Origin: Caldifarciminota bacterium
GTDB taxonomy: Bacteria; Hydrothermota; Hydrothermia; S141-80
Length of the DNA stretch: 7,465 bases
Assembly (NCBI GenBank): GCA_015490255.1
Contig: WFYF01000343.1
Span: forward strand, 1 to 7,465
Direction: 5' to 3'
In this document: positions 1 through 6,428 of the stretch, piece after piece
Layout of the letters: each line of letters opens with the position of its first letter
How positions within the stretch are numbered: position 1 is the first letter of the stretch
Position numbers and translations under genes: made by a program
Notes under the pieces: model-generated
Databases searched by the model: none
What the model saw: only the letters and a program-made list of their open reading frames with translations
Told to the model about the DNA's origin: nothing

Positions 1-808
1 CCGTAACCTGATTGCGATTCCATGGGTTCAATGAAGGAAATTCATATCCTTCCACACATCCCCAGCTGAACCATGCCGTATCGTGTTCCACCATATAGCT
101 CCCATAGGGTCTTCCGCTAAGATCTCCTTTGACCATGGGCAACTTCCCCATCCACCCTCCACCCGACAGATCCCACACCCACACGCCTTCCATGGAACCA
201 TCTTCACACCATCCCAGGACGTCTCCCACAGTTCCAAACACAAACAACCGTTTTCCATCTTCCGAGAACTGGGGATCCAGCATAAAAGGACAGGGAGACG
301 GCAACGTATCTTCAGTGCCTCGTAGCAAATCCACAAGAACCACATGTAATGGTTGCCAGTAGCCCCCAAACATGTTCAATGCTCCATGGGTCACCGCAAG
401 CCACCGCTCATCGGGAGAAACGTCAAAAAGGTTGATATACGCAGTGTCAGAATCTCCCACAGGATACACCCTTTTTTCGTCCACAAGCGTGTCACCCATT
501 AACGTGTACCGATAGACCGCATAAGCGTAACCTGCCTCAGGAAAGTCTGCATAGAAGTTGAGCAACGTGTACAGGTGGGGTGGACGCCACACACTGCCTA
601 CGCAACTTCCTTGCGTGCGAGGATGGCGCGGGAAATTCGGAGGCAACAAACTGTCAACTTTTCCACACACTTCTTGAAGCTGATACACACCCGGGAGCTC
701 TGTGATGATCTCTTCTTCCTCCGTCGGTTTTTTGCAAAGGCTTCCGGAAAACGCAAGCGTCAGCACGCCGATCAGCAAACGCTTCCACAACCGCTGGGCT
801 CCTTTCAT
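1..808 (-). CDS. Exported beta-propeller-like (probable lipo)protein, partial
   Basis: The gene runs off the left edge: 269 codons are visible from ATG at 808 and the 3' end is missing. The start is followed by a signal-peptide-like N-terminus: basic MKGAQRLWKRL, a hydrophobic core at about residues 11-20, then Cys25 followed by KKP and a run of Glu. That layout is typical of a lipoprotein, but the residue before Cys is Leu, so the lipobox is imperfect. Propeller-type blade motifs follow: SPDERWLAV (131-139) with HVVLVDL after it, then FSEDGKRLFVFG (181-192) and VWVWDLSGG. These resemble PD40/TolB or WD40-like blades, in which a 'SPDG' turn precedes a strand. Several Cys (48, 69, 173, 201) could form disulfides in the exported domain. 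I do not recognise a specific family and cannot assign a function. GC is about 43-57% in sampled lines, lower than the rest of the window. Upstream AGGCGG is a weak ribosome site. An out-of-frame ATG frame over 28-369 is a shadow of this gene. Confidence 0.75.
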   Translation of the reverse strand, partial: MKGAQRLWKRLLIGVLTLAFSGSLCKKPTEEEEIITELPGVYQLQEVCGKVDSLLPPNFPRHPRTQGSCVGSVWRPPHLYTLLNFYADFPEAGYAYAVYRYTLMGDTLVDEKRVYPVGDSDTAYINLFDVSPDERWLAVTHGALNMFGGYWQPLHVVLVDLLRGTEDTLPSPCPFMLDPQFSEDGKRLFVFGTVGDVLGWCEDGSMEGVWVWDLSGGGWMGKLPMVKGDLSGRPYGSYMVEHDTAWFSWGCVEGYEFPSLNPWNRNQVT

Positions 809-923
809 GACTTCCGCCTGCAGTTCGTGAGGTCTGCAAACGACCAGAAGGGGAAGAACCCGGCACGACAACGCCAGCGAAAAGACACAGCAGTCCCGAG
901 GAGACGCGGCTTCATCTGCGGAC

Positions 924-952
924 AGCGTAATCTTTCCGGTGCGAACCTTCAA
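924..952 (-). promoter_or_regulatory. Weak candidate promoter for the propeller gene
   Basis: On the minus strand TTGAAG (952-947, 4/6 to the -35 consensus) is followed after exactly 17 bases by TACGCT (929-924), which fits only the TAnnnT form of a -10 box. It would leave a leader of about 110 bases before the ATG at 808. The spacing is right but the boxes are weak, so this may be chance. Confidence 0.25.
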
Positions 953-986
953 CGCTCCGGGGCCGGTGGCAGGGGACCCCCGCACT

Positions 987-1015
987 TTGAAAAAACCTCT
1001 CCCCTTCTGGATACT
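987..1015 (+). promoter_or_regulatory. Sigma70-like promoter of the ktrB operon
   Basis: TTGAAA (987-992, 5/6 match) and GATACT (1010-1015, 4/6 match) are separated by exactly 17 bases. Transcription would start near 1021-1023, only a few bases before the ATG at 1026. The message would then be leaderless or nearly so, which agrees with the lack of any Shine-Dalgarno sequence before ktrB. If correct, it rules out the in-frame ATGs at 939 and 1017 as starts. Confidence 0.5.
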
Positions 1016-1025
1016 TATGCCATCC

Positions 1026-2375
1026 ATGAAGCGGTTCCGTCCGGCGTTCTGGATCCTGCTGGGCTATGCGGGCATGGCCCTGCTGGGCGGTCTTCTGCTG
1101 ATGCTTCCCTTTGCGCGCCGGGGACCGGTGTCCTTTGTGGACGCCCTGTTTACCGCCACATCAGCCCTGTGCGTGACCGGTCTCATCGTGAAAGACACGG
1201 CCACCTTCTGGACCCCCTTCGGCAAAGCGGTGATTCTGCTGTGGATTGAGATCGGCGCCCTGGGGTATATGACCTTCGCGGCTTTTGTGCTCGGAGTGCT
1301 CATGTCCCGCAGGGATCTGCGCTTCCGCTCCATGCTCCTGGAAAGCCTTCCCACCCTTTCCCGCCACACCGTCTGGGAGTTCCTCCCCCGGGTGCTCACC
1401 TATACCGTGCTCTTTGAGATGGTGGGGTTTGCTCTGCTCGCGCTGTTTCTCCTGCCGGATCGGGGGCTCCAGGCCCTTCCGGAAGCCCTTTTTCTCTCGG
1501 TTTCGGCTTTTGCCAACGCCGGTTTCGCCCCTTACAGCGACAACCTGGCCACCTGGGGACGCCACCCGGGTGTGGCTCTGGTGATCGCGGCACTTCTGGT
1601 GGTGGGAGGGCTGGGATTTTTTGTGCTGGACGAGATCCACCTGTGGATTCAACGCCGCCACCCCACGGGACGGCTCTCCCTCCACAGCCGGTGGGTGCTC
1701 CGCCTCACCCTGGCCTTCCTGGTGGTCCCCACCCTGCTCCTCCTGGCCATGGAAGCCCACCGGAGCCTGGGGGATCTCTCCTGGGGAGAAAAGGTGGTTC
1801 ACGCTTTCTTCCAGGCGGCCACTCCCCGGACTGCGGGCTTCAACACAGTGGACCTCACCCGGATGGCTCCTTTCTCCCTCACCCTCATCATGGCCCTCAT
1901 GCTCATCGGAGGATCTCCCGGTGGAACGGCCGGCGGGATCAAAACCACAACGGTGCTCACCATGGTGCTCACCGCCGTGGGTTTTCTCCGGGGACGGCCT
2001 CCCGTGCTTTCCCGGCGAGAGCTGTCCCCGGAGACGGTGGGACAGGCCACAGCGGTGGCCACCCTGGCCTTCCTCTGGATCGTCCTGGTCCTGGGTCTGC
2101 TGTTCGCGGTGGAGGCCCCTCACGCGACACTGGAAGAGGCCTATCGCTATGTGTTTGAGGTGTTTTCTGCCTTCGGCACCGTGGGCCTTTCCCTGGGTTC
2201 CCTCCAGGATCCCCGGGTGAGCTTCTCGGCCGACTTTTCTGTCTTTGGAAAATCCCTTATGATACTCACCATGCTGGTGGGCCGGATCGGAATCCTGACT
2301 GTGATGTCTGCTTTTGTGGAGCGGGAGCATGTCCGGCGGATCCGCTATCTCAAACGGAGTCTGATGGTCGGATGA
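1026..2375 (+). CDS. ktrB: KtrB/TrkH-family potassium uptake channel subunit
   Basis: This is the membrane pore of a Ktr/Trk potassium uptake system, 449 residues from ATG 1026, close to usual KtrB length. The fold is four M1-P-M2 repeats, each with a selectivity-filter glycine, and all four are visible: TSALCVTG (Gly52), SAFANAGF (Gly166), TPRTAGFN (Gly271) and SAFGTVGL (Gly387). The conserved loop GGSPGGTAGGIKTTT spans 295-309, and a late VGRIGILT segment matches the family. Long hydrophobic helices fill the rest. I chose ATG 1026 because the KtrB-like sequence begins there; upstream in-frame ATGs at 1017 and 939 only add unconserved residues and lie at or before the predicted transcription start. 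The stop overlaps the ktrA start by four bases (ATGA), so the channel and its gating subunit are translationally coupled. Short N-terminus and single-filter-Gly pattern favour KtrB over long E. coli-type TrkH. Family is certain; the name ktrB rather than trkH is a judgement. Confidence 0.93.
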   Translation: MKRFRPAFWILLGYAGMALLGGLLLMLPFARRGPVSFVDALFTATSALCVTGLIVKDTATFWTPFGKAVILLWIEIGALGYMTFAAFVLGVLMSRRDLRFRSMLLESLPTLSRHTVWEFLPRVLTYTVLFEMVGFALLALFLLPDRGLQALPEALFLSVSAFANAGFAPYSDNLATWGRHPGVALVIAALLVVGGLGFFVLDEIHLWIQRRHPTGRLSLHSRWVLRLTLAFLVVPTLLLLAMEAHRSLGDLSWGEKVVHAFFQAATPRTAGFNTVDLTRMAPFSLTLIMALMLIGGSPGGTAGGIKTTTVLTMVLTAVGFLRGRPPVLSRRELSPETVGQATAVATLAFLWIVLVLGLLFAVEAPHATLEEAYRYVFEVFSAFGTVGLSLGSLQDPRVSFSADFSVFGKSLMILTMLVGRIGILTVMSAFVEREHVRRIRYLKRSLMVG

Positions 2376-3058
2376 ACTTCTGCATCATCGGCATGGGGCT
2401 TTTCGGAAGCTATCTGGCCCGGGAACTTTCCAGCCGGGGGCACCGGGTGATCGCGGTGGACCGCAATGAGGAGGAACTGGAGAAGGTGGAGGGGGTGGTG
2501 GACGACGTGCTCATCGCAGACGCAGCCAGCGAGAAAACCCTCCAGGATCTGGGCATCCAGGACTTTGACTGGGTGCTGGTAACCATCACGGAGGACCTGG
2601 AGTCCTCCATCCTGATCGCCATGCTGGCCAAGGAAATGGGAGCCCGGCGGGTTCTGGTGAAGGCCGCCAGCGAACTCCATGCCCGGATTCTGGAGAAACT
2701 CGGGGTGGACTGGATCGTTTTCCCCGAGCGGGAGATGGCCCGCCGGATCGCGGAAACCCTCCAGCGCAAAGGACCCTTTGACTTTCTGGAGCTTGCACCG
2801 GGATACCGCATTGAGGAAATCAAGGCACCGCCGGGATTTTCCGGGAAAACCCTCCGGGAGCTGGATCTCCGCAGGCAATACGGCATTTCTGTTCTGGCCA
2901 TCCGGAGGTATGTTCCCCGGGTGGAGGAGGACACCGGTGAGGTGGGGGTGGAGGAGAAGGTGGTGGTGCCCGGTCCGGACGATGCCATTCTGGAAGGAGA
3001 CATCCTGGTGGTCCTGGGAAGCGTGGAGGACCTGGAACGGTTGAGGGCCATGCTATGA
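2372..3058 (+). CDS. ktrA: KtrA/TrkA-family potassium channel gating subunit (RCK domains)
   Basis: This cytosolic regulator, 228 residues, assembles as a ring under the KtrB pore and gates it through nucleotide binding. The N-terminal RCK_N Rossmann domain covers about residues 1-120: the dinucleotide loop GMGLFG is at 7-12, and the acidic residue ending the second strand (VIAVDRN) is Asp30. IADAASEKTL follows, a common position for the Trk 'D-A' motif. The C-terminal TrkA_C domain, about 140-228, ends in the typical GDILVVLGSVEDLERL. A single RCK_N/RCK_C pair matches KtrA size; E. coli TrkA has two pairs. The start overlaps the ktrB stop by four bases and its own stop overlaps the next gene by four. 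The ligand (ATP/ADP or NAD) cannot be fixed from sequence alone. Confidence 0.94.
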   Translation: MNFCIIGMGLFGSYLARELSSRGHRVIAVDRNEEELEKVEGVVDDVLIADAASEKTLQDLGIQDFDWVLVTITEDLESSILIAMLAKEMGARRVLVKAASELHARILEKLGVDWIVFPEREMARRIAETLQRKGPFDFLELAPGYRIEEIKAPPGFSGKTLRELDLRRQYGISVLAIRRYVPRVEEDTGEVGVEEKVVVPGPDDAILEGDILVVLGSVEDLERLRAML

Positions 3059-3324
3059 GCGAAAAAGAGTCCCTGCAGGAGCTGCTGGAAGAGGCCAAGG
3101 CCTCCTTCATGATGCACCAGTATTCCGTGGCCCGGAAGATCCTGGAAATGGTGCTGGAAAAGGAACCCCGAAACCGGGACGCCCTTTATTATCTCGCCAT
3201 GATCTACATGATCCTTCGGGATCAGGATCAGGCCCTGCGTTATCTGAACGAGCTGCTCCGGCACTATCCCTCCGACGAGGCCGCCCAGAAACTTCTCTCC
3301 CGCCTTCAGCGGGACCGGGCCTGA
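3055..3324 (+). CDS. Small tetratricopeptide-repeat protein
   Basis: This 89-residue soluble helical protein consists of about two TPR units. The first spans about 7-40 (A-K-x-x-F...Y-x-x-A-R-K-I-L-E...P-R-N), the second about 41-74 (A-L-Y-Y-L-A-x-I-Y...D-Q-A-L-R-Y-L...Y-P), followed by a capping helix to the end. No signal peptide or catalytic motif is visible. TPRs bind other proteins, so an adaptor role for a neighbour is plausible but unproven. It starts in a four-base ATGA overlap with ktrA and ends three bases before the kinase fusion, so it is clearly an operon member. Possible partners are the KtrAB complex or the fatty-acid kinase; the sequence does not decide between them. Confidence 0.85.
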   Translation: MSEKESLQELLEEAKASFMMHQYSVARKILEMVLEKEPRNRDALYYLAMIYMILRDQDQALRYLNELLRHYPSDEAAQKLLSRLQRDRA

Positions 3325-3327
3325 ACC

Positions 3328-5121
3328 ATGGCAGAACTTTCGGCAGACACCCTGCGCCGTGCCCTGGAGGGCGGGGTGGCCCGGGTGCTTTCCCGTGTGG
3401 AAGAGCTCAACAAAATCAACGTGTTTCCGGTCCCCGATGGGGATACGGGGTCCAACCTGGCCCACACCCTCGGTGGGGCGTTTCTCCGTTTCCGGGAGCG
3501 GTTCCGGGAAGACTGCGGGGACGCCCGCAGCCTTATGGAAGCGTGGGCGGAGGCGCTGGTCCGGGAAGCCCGGGGCAACTCCGGGGTGCTTTTTGCCCAG
3601 TATTTCACTTCTCTGGCCCGGGCCCTTCCCCCCCGGCCCTCCGTTCCCGTGGAGGTCTTTGCACAGGCCCTTCAGGAGGCGTCCCGGGAGCTCTACCGGG
3701 TGGTGAGCACGCCGGTGGAGGGGACCCTTCTCACCGTGGCCCGGGAAGTTGCCGAGGAAGCCCGGAACCGCCAGGCCGGAGATCCTAAGACCTTCTTTAT
3801 CCATCTGGTGCGCCGGGCCCGGGAAGCTCTGGCCCGGACACCGGAACTCCTTCCCCTGCTCCGGGAACACGGCGTGGTGGATGCGGGAGCGGAGGGGTTT
3901 ACCCTGTTTGTGGAGGGGATGAAAGAGGCCCTTTTCGGACAGCGGGTTGCGGTGGAACACCTCCTGGCCCATCTGAAACGGAGCGGCATCCGCCGGGGTG
4001 GACGGGAGGGCGAAGCGCTGCGGTATCGCTTCTGCACCGAAGCCCTGGTTCGTCCGGAGGGAGACGTCCAGAGGGAAGCGGTGCAGCAGACCCTGAAAGA
4101 TCTGGGGGATTCCCTGCTGGTGGTGGCCACTCCCCGGTGGATTCATGTTCACATTCACACCAACCGCCCGGAGGAGGTGTTTTCCCGCCTTTCGGCCTTC
4201 GGAATGCTGGTGGAGACCAAGGCCGATGACATGGAAGCCCAGCGGAGAGGGGATCTCCCGGCCCTTTTGATGGACACCACCCTGGATCTTCCTCCGGATG
4301 TGGCTTTCAAGCTGGGGGTGATCCGCATCCCGGTGCACGTGATGGTGGGAGGCGAAACCTTTGAGGACGGGGTGACCATCCATCCGGAGGACGTCCTTCG
4401 CCTGCAGCGGGAAGGGCAGGCCCTCTCCACATCGCAGCCTTCCCCCCAGGCCTTTGAGGAAGCCTTCCGCAAAGCCCTTCAAAACAGTCCTCATGCCCTG
4501 TCGTTCCACCTTTCCGGAAAACTGTCCGGGACGGTCCACACGGCCCGGGGCGTGGTGACCTCCCTGGGTGAAGAAGATCGCATTCACGTGGTGGACACCC
4601 ACCTGCTCAGCTTCGGCGGGGGCTTCCTCCTCTGGCAGGCCCATGACCTTCTGGCCGCAGGGAGGCCGCTGGAAGAGGTGCTCACCCTCGTGGAACACCA
4701 GGCCCGGGAGAGTTTCGCCCTGCTCTCGGTGCACGATCTCTCCTATCTGGCCCGGAGCGGCCGCCTGTCGGGCGGCGCTGGATTCCTGGCCCGGGTCCTC
4801 AAACTGAAGGTGGTCCTAGAATTTTCCGGTCGGGAAGAGATCCTGCGGCCGATAGCCCGGTTGCTTCCCTTTCAGAGTGCCCGAAAACGCCTGATTCAGG
4901 AGGCGCTGAAGCGCATGGATCCGGAACGCGTCTGGGACGTGGCCGTGGTGCACACCGGCGAACTCGGGGCCTTTGTGGAGGAAACCCTGGAAGTCCTGGC
5001 ACGCGAACGGCGGATCCGCCGGCGGGCCACCGGCCGGGCGAGCTCGGCTGTCGCCGCCCATATCGGGCCCTGGGGCATGGGCATCCTGGCGGTCCCTGCG
5101 CCGGAAGGGAGAAACCCATGA
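3328..5121 (+). CDS. Fatty-acid kinase fusion: FakA-like DAK2 kinase plus DegV/FakB domain
   Basis: This 597-residue protein joins two proteins that usually act as partners. Residues 1 to about 210 are a DAK2 (DhaL-like) ATP-binding domain: NVFPVPDGDTGSN at 31-43 supplies Asp37 and Asp39 for Mg-ATP, with ARGNSG, EGTLLTV and VVDAGAEGF after it. Residues of about 212-310 match the FakA/YloV middle domain (RFCTEAL, LGDSLLVV, HVHIHTN). From about 313 to the end lies a complete DegV domain: MDTTLDLPP (315-323), TSQPSP (368-373), SGKLSGT (396-402), Arg479 in SGRLS, and HIGPWGMG (578-585), all positions that line the fatty-acid pocket in FakB proteins. In the Firmicute system FakA phosphorylates a FakB-bound fatty acid to acyl phosphate for phospholipid synthesis. 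The usual C-terminal FakA domain, which contacts FakB, appears to be replaced by the carrier domain itself. No plsX or plsY is in view. The start lies three bases after the TPR gene. Confidence 0.9.
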   Translation: MAELSADTLRRALEGGVARVLSRVEELNKINVFPVPDGDTGSNLAHTLGGAFLRFRERFREDCGDARSLMEAWAEALVREARGNSGVLFAQYFTSLARALPPRPSVPVEVFAQALQEASRELYRVVSTPVEGTLLTVAREVAEEARNRQAGDPKTFFIHLVRRAREALARTPELLPLLREHGVVDAGAEGFTLFVEGMKEALFGQRVAVEHLLAHLKRSGIRRGGREGEALRYRFCTEALVRPEGDVQREAVQQTLKDLGDSLLVVATPRWIHVHIHTNRPEEVFSRLSAFGMLVETKADDMEAQRRGDLPALLMDTTLDLPPDVAFKLGVIRIPVHVMVGGETFEDGVTIHPEDVLRLQREGQALSTSQPSPQAFEEAFRKALQNSPHALSFHLSGKLSGTVHTARGVVTSLGEEDRIHVVDTHLLSFGGGFLLWQAHDLLAAGRPLEEVLTLVEHQARESFALLSVHDLSYLARSGRLSGGAGFLARVLKLKVVLEFSGREEILRPIARLLPFQSARKRLIQEALKRMDPERVWDVAVVHTGELGAFVEETLEVLARERRIRRRATGRASSAVAAHIGPWGMGILAVPAPEGRNP

Positions 5122-6251
5122 GAGAAGTCCGGCAGATCATCGGCCTTCTCCTTCTGGTCTTCGGGGCCCATCTCCTCTTTGGTCAGGTGATGGCGGGGCT
5201 TCTGGCCCTCCTGGTGGCTGCGCTCCTGCTGGAGGAACGGCCCCGGGCCGTGTGGGGGATCCGGGTGGCCAGTTTTCTCTTTCTTTTTGCCGTGCTTTCC
5301 CTCCTTCAGTCGGTTCTGCTCCCCTTTGTGGTGGGAGGACTTCTGGGTTTTCTGGTGGCCCCTCTGGTTCAGCGCCTGGCTGCATACCGGATTCCCCGTC
5401 CGGTGAGCGCGGTGGTGATTTTGCTTCTTCTGCTCATGGGTCTGCTGGCGCTGGGAGGGGGACTGGTGGTGCAGGTGGTGGACGAGTCCAACCGCCTTCT
5501 GGCCCGCATCTCCGTTGGCGGGATTCCCTGGGAGCGGTGGCTTTCCCGGGTGCTTCCTCCTGGCGTTGAACTGGACGTGGCCCGGCTTTCAGAAAGCCTT
5601 CTGGGTTTTGTCCAGCAGATTGGGCAGAACGTGCTCCACAACCTCAAGACCCTGGGGCTGGGAATCGGCACCGTGGCCACCCGGATATTCTATCTGCTCA
5701 TTTCTTTCATTGTGGCCTATTATGTGGCGGTGGATGCCCCCCGGGTGGGGCGCACCCTCCAGGTCACCCTCGCCCGCCATTTTCCCGATGCAGAACCCTT
5801 CCTGGAGGAACTCGGTCTGATCCTGCGCCGGTATTTCCGCGGACAGCTCCTCGTGGCGGCCATCCTGGGGACCTATGTGGGAATTGCCCTTGAGATTCTG
5901 GGCTTCTCCTCGGGCATTCTGATCGGCTCCATCGTGGCCATCACCAACCTGATCCCCAACATCGGGTTCTGGATCGCCTTTGCCCCTGCCGTATTCTTCG
6001 GCCTCCTGGAACCCGATCCTCTCATGGGGCTGCTCAAAATCCTGGGCGTGTTTGCCACCAACCAGATTCTGGAAGCGGCCATCTCTCCCCGGATCATCGG
6101 GGGGAGCGTGCAGCTTCACCCCCTCCTGGTGCTCCTGTCCATCCTGGTGGGCGCACGCTTTTTTGGGGTTCTGGGACTCCTCCTGGCCGTGCCCGTGGCC
6201 GCCACCCTGAAGGTGTATTTTCAGCGAATGAGGGGACTTTTCGCCACCTGA
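5118..6251 (+). CDS. AI-2E/PerM-family membrane transporter
   Basis: This 377-residue integral membrane protein belongs to the AI-2E exporter/PerM family. Diagnostic segments are present: YYVAVDAPRV after a central hydrophobic helix, GQLLVAAILGTYVGIAL, LIPNIGFW (278-285), and the C-terminal stretch ISPRIIGGSVQLHPLLVLLSILVGA with HPLL at 334-337, ending GLLLAVPVAATLKV. Family members have been linked to autoinducer-2 export, sodium or proton antiport and other substrates, so the substrate here is open. The N-terminus carries about 60 residues with one or two hydrophobic segments before the point where the family homology seems to begin. It starts in a four-base ATGA overlap with the kinase fusion and has a purine-rich site (AAGGGAG) just upstream. 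It is the last gene of the operon. Placed beside KtrAB, a role in cation homeostasis is an inference only. Confidence 0.88.
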   Translation: MREVRQIIGLLLLVFGAHLLFGQVMAGLLALLVAALLLEERPRAVWGIRVASFLFLFAVLSLLQSVLLPFVVGGLLGFLVAPLVQRLAAYRIPRPVSAVVILLLLLMGLLALGGGLVVQVVDESNRLLARISVGGIPWERWLSRVLPPGVELDVARLSESLLGFVQQIGQNVLHNLKTLGLGIGTVATRIFYLLISFIVAYYVAVDAPRVGRTLQVTLARHFPDAEPFLEELGLILRRYFRGQLLVAAILGTYVGIALEILGFSSGILIGSIVAITNLIPNIGFWIAFAPAVFFGLLEPDPLMGLLKILGVFATNQILEAAISPRIIGGSVQLHPLLVLLSILVGARFFGVLGLLLAVPVAATLKVYFQRMRGLFAT

Positions 6252-6304
6252 ACCGTGCAGAACCCCACCGCCCTTTCATGGCAGGGCCCTTCTTCGGCCA
6301 CTCC

Positions 6305-6333
6305 TTGACAGTCCCCCTCGTCCCACGTAGAAT
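6305..6333 (+). promoter_or_regulatory. Near-consensus sigma70 promoter of ndk-rpoZ-coaBC
   Basis: TTGACA (6305-6310) is a perfect -35 box, the spacer is exactly 17 bases, and TAGAAT (6328-6333) matches the -10 consensus in 5 of 6 positions. Transcription would begin near 6340, leaving a leader of about 90 bases before the GTG at 6429. It lies in the only gene-free gap between the two plus-strand operons. In this GC-rich DNA so close a match by chance is unlikely, and it implies strong constitutive expression. Confidence 0.85.
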
Positions 6334-6339
6334 AACCTC

Positions 6340-6428
6340 ACCACATCGGATGAAAACACCGTTCGGGATCCAGGAACGAGCGTCCCTGGCGAGCGTTTGT
6401 ATCCATCCCGCCAAAAGGAGGAGAAAAG
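6340..6428 (+). promoter_or_regulatory. ndk leader with strong ribosome binding site
   Basis: This is the predicted 5' untranslated leader of about 90 bases. A strong Shine-Dalgarno AAGGAGG at 6415-6421 sits seven bases before the GTG at 6429 and fixes that start. Upstream are two CGAGCGT copies (6377-6383 and 6390-6396, 13 bases apart) and a short CCAGG/CCTGG inverted pair (6370-6374 and 6385-6389). These are too short to call a riboswitch or an operator. Confidence 0.55.

Larger units (their letters stand above)
809..1025. other. Divergent intergenic region
   Basis: This 217-base spacer separates the leftward propeller gene from the rightward ktrB operon. It is GC-rich like the operon side. 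It carries one reasonable rightward promoter next to ktrB and one weak leftward candidate (both listed separately). I see no RNA gene, strong hairpin or repeat in it. The minus-strand frame of the propeller gene stays open through this spacer up to an ATG at 1027, and the ktrB frame stays open back to 939. Neither extension reads like a conserved protein. Confidence 0.6.

Noticed and set aside
28..369. Minus-strand frame of 113 residues
   Set aside because: It is on the right strand but the wrong frame. The frame from ATG 808 gives a signal peptide and repeated propeller motifs across the same DNA.
809..1027. N-terminal extension of the propeller gene to an in-frame ATG at 1027
   Set aside because: The frame is open, but the added residues show no pattern, would precede a good signal peptide, and would overlap the ktrB start.
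575..1249. A 224-residue plus-strand open frame
   Set aside because: It crosses the propeller gene, the intergenic region and the ktrB start in another frame, and its sequence is Arg/Gly-rich without a motif.
1161..2330. A 389-residue minus-strand open frame
   Set aside because: It is antisense to ktrB, low-complexity (His, Gly, Glu, Gln) and lacks any motif, so it is a shadow.
3361..3850. Frequent CCCGGG-type words in the kinase gene, considered as a repeat or a restriction-site cluster
   Set aside because: They come from Ala-Arg and Arg-Glu codon pairs with CGG preferred for Arg, and they follow the reading frame.
2410..4734. A 774-residue minus-strand open frame
   Set aside because: It lies antisense to ktrA, the TPR gene and the kinase fusion, all with clear motifs. 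Its sequence is Gly/His/Pro-rich with a Ser/Arg-rich end and has no recognisable domain. Long antisense frames are expected in GC-rich DNA.
6270..6287. Possible terminator hairpin GCCCT/AGGGC after the perM-type gene
   Set aside because: The stem has only five pairs with an eight-base loop and is followed by a mixed pyrimidine tract, not a T run. It is too weak to call.
6377..6396. Two CGAGCGT copies in the ndk leader as an operator
   Set aside because: Seven-base copies 13 bases apart can occur by chance in this base composition, and no matching regulator gene is in view.
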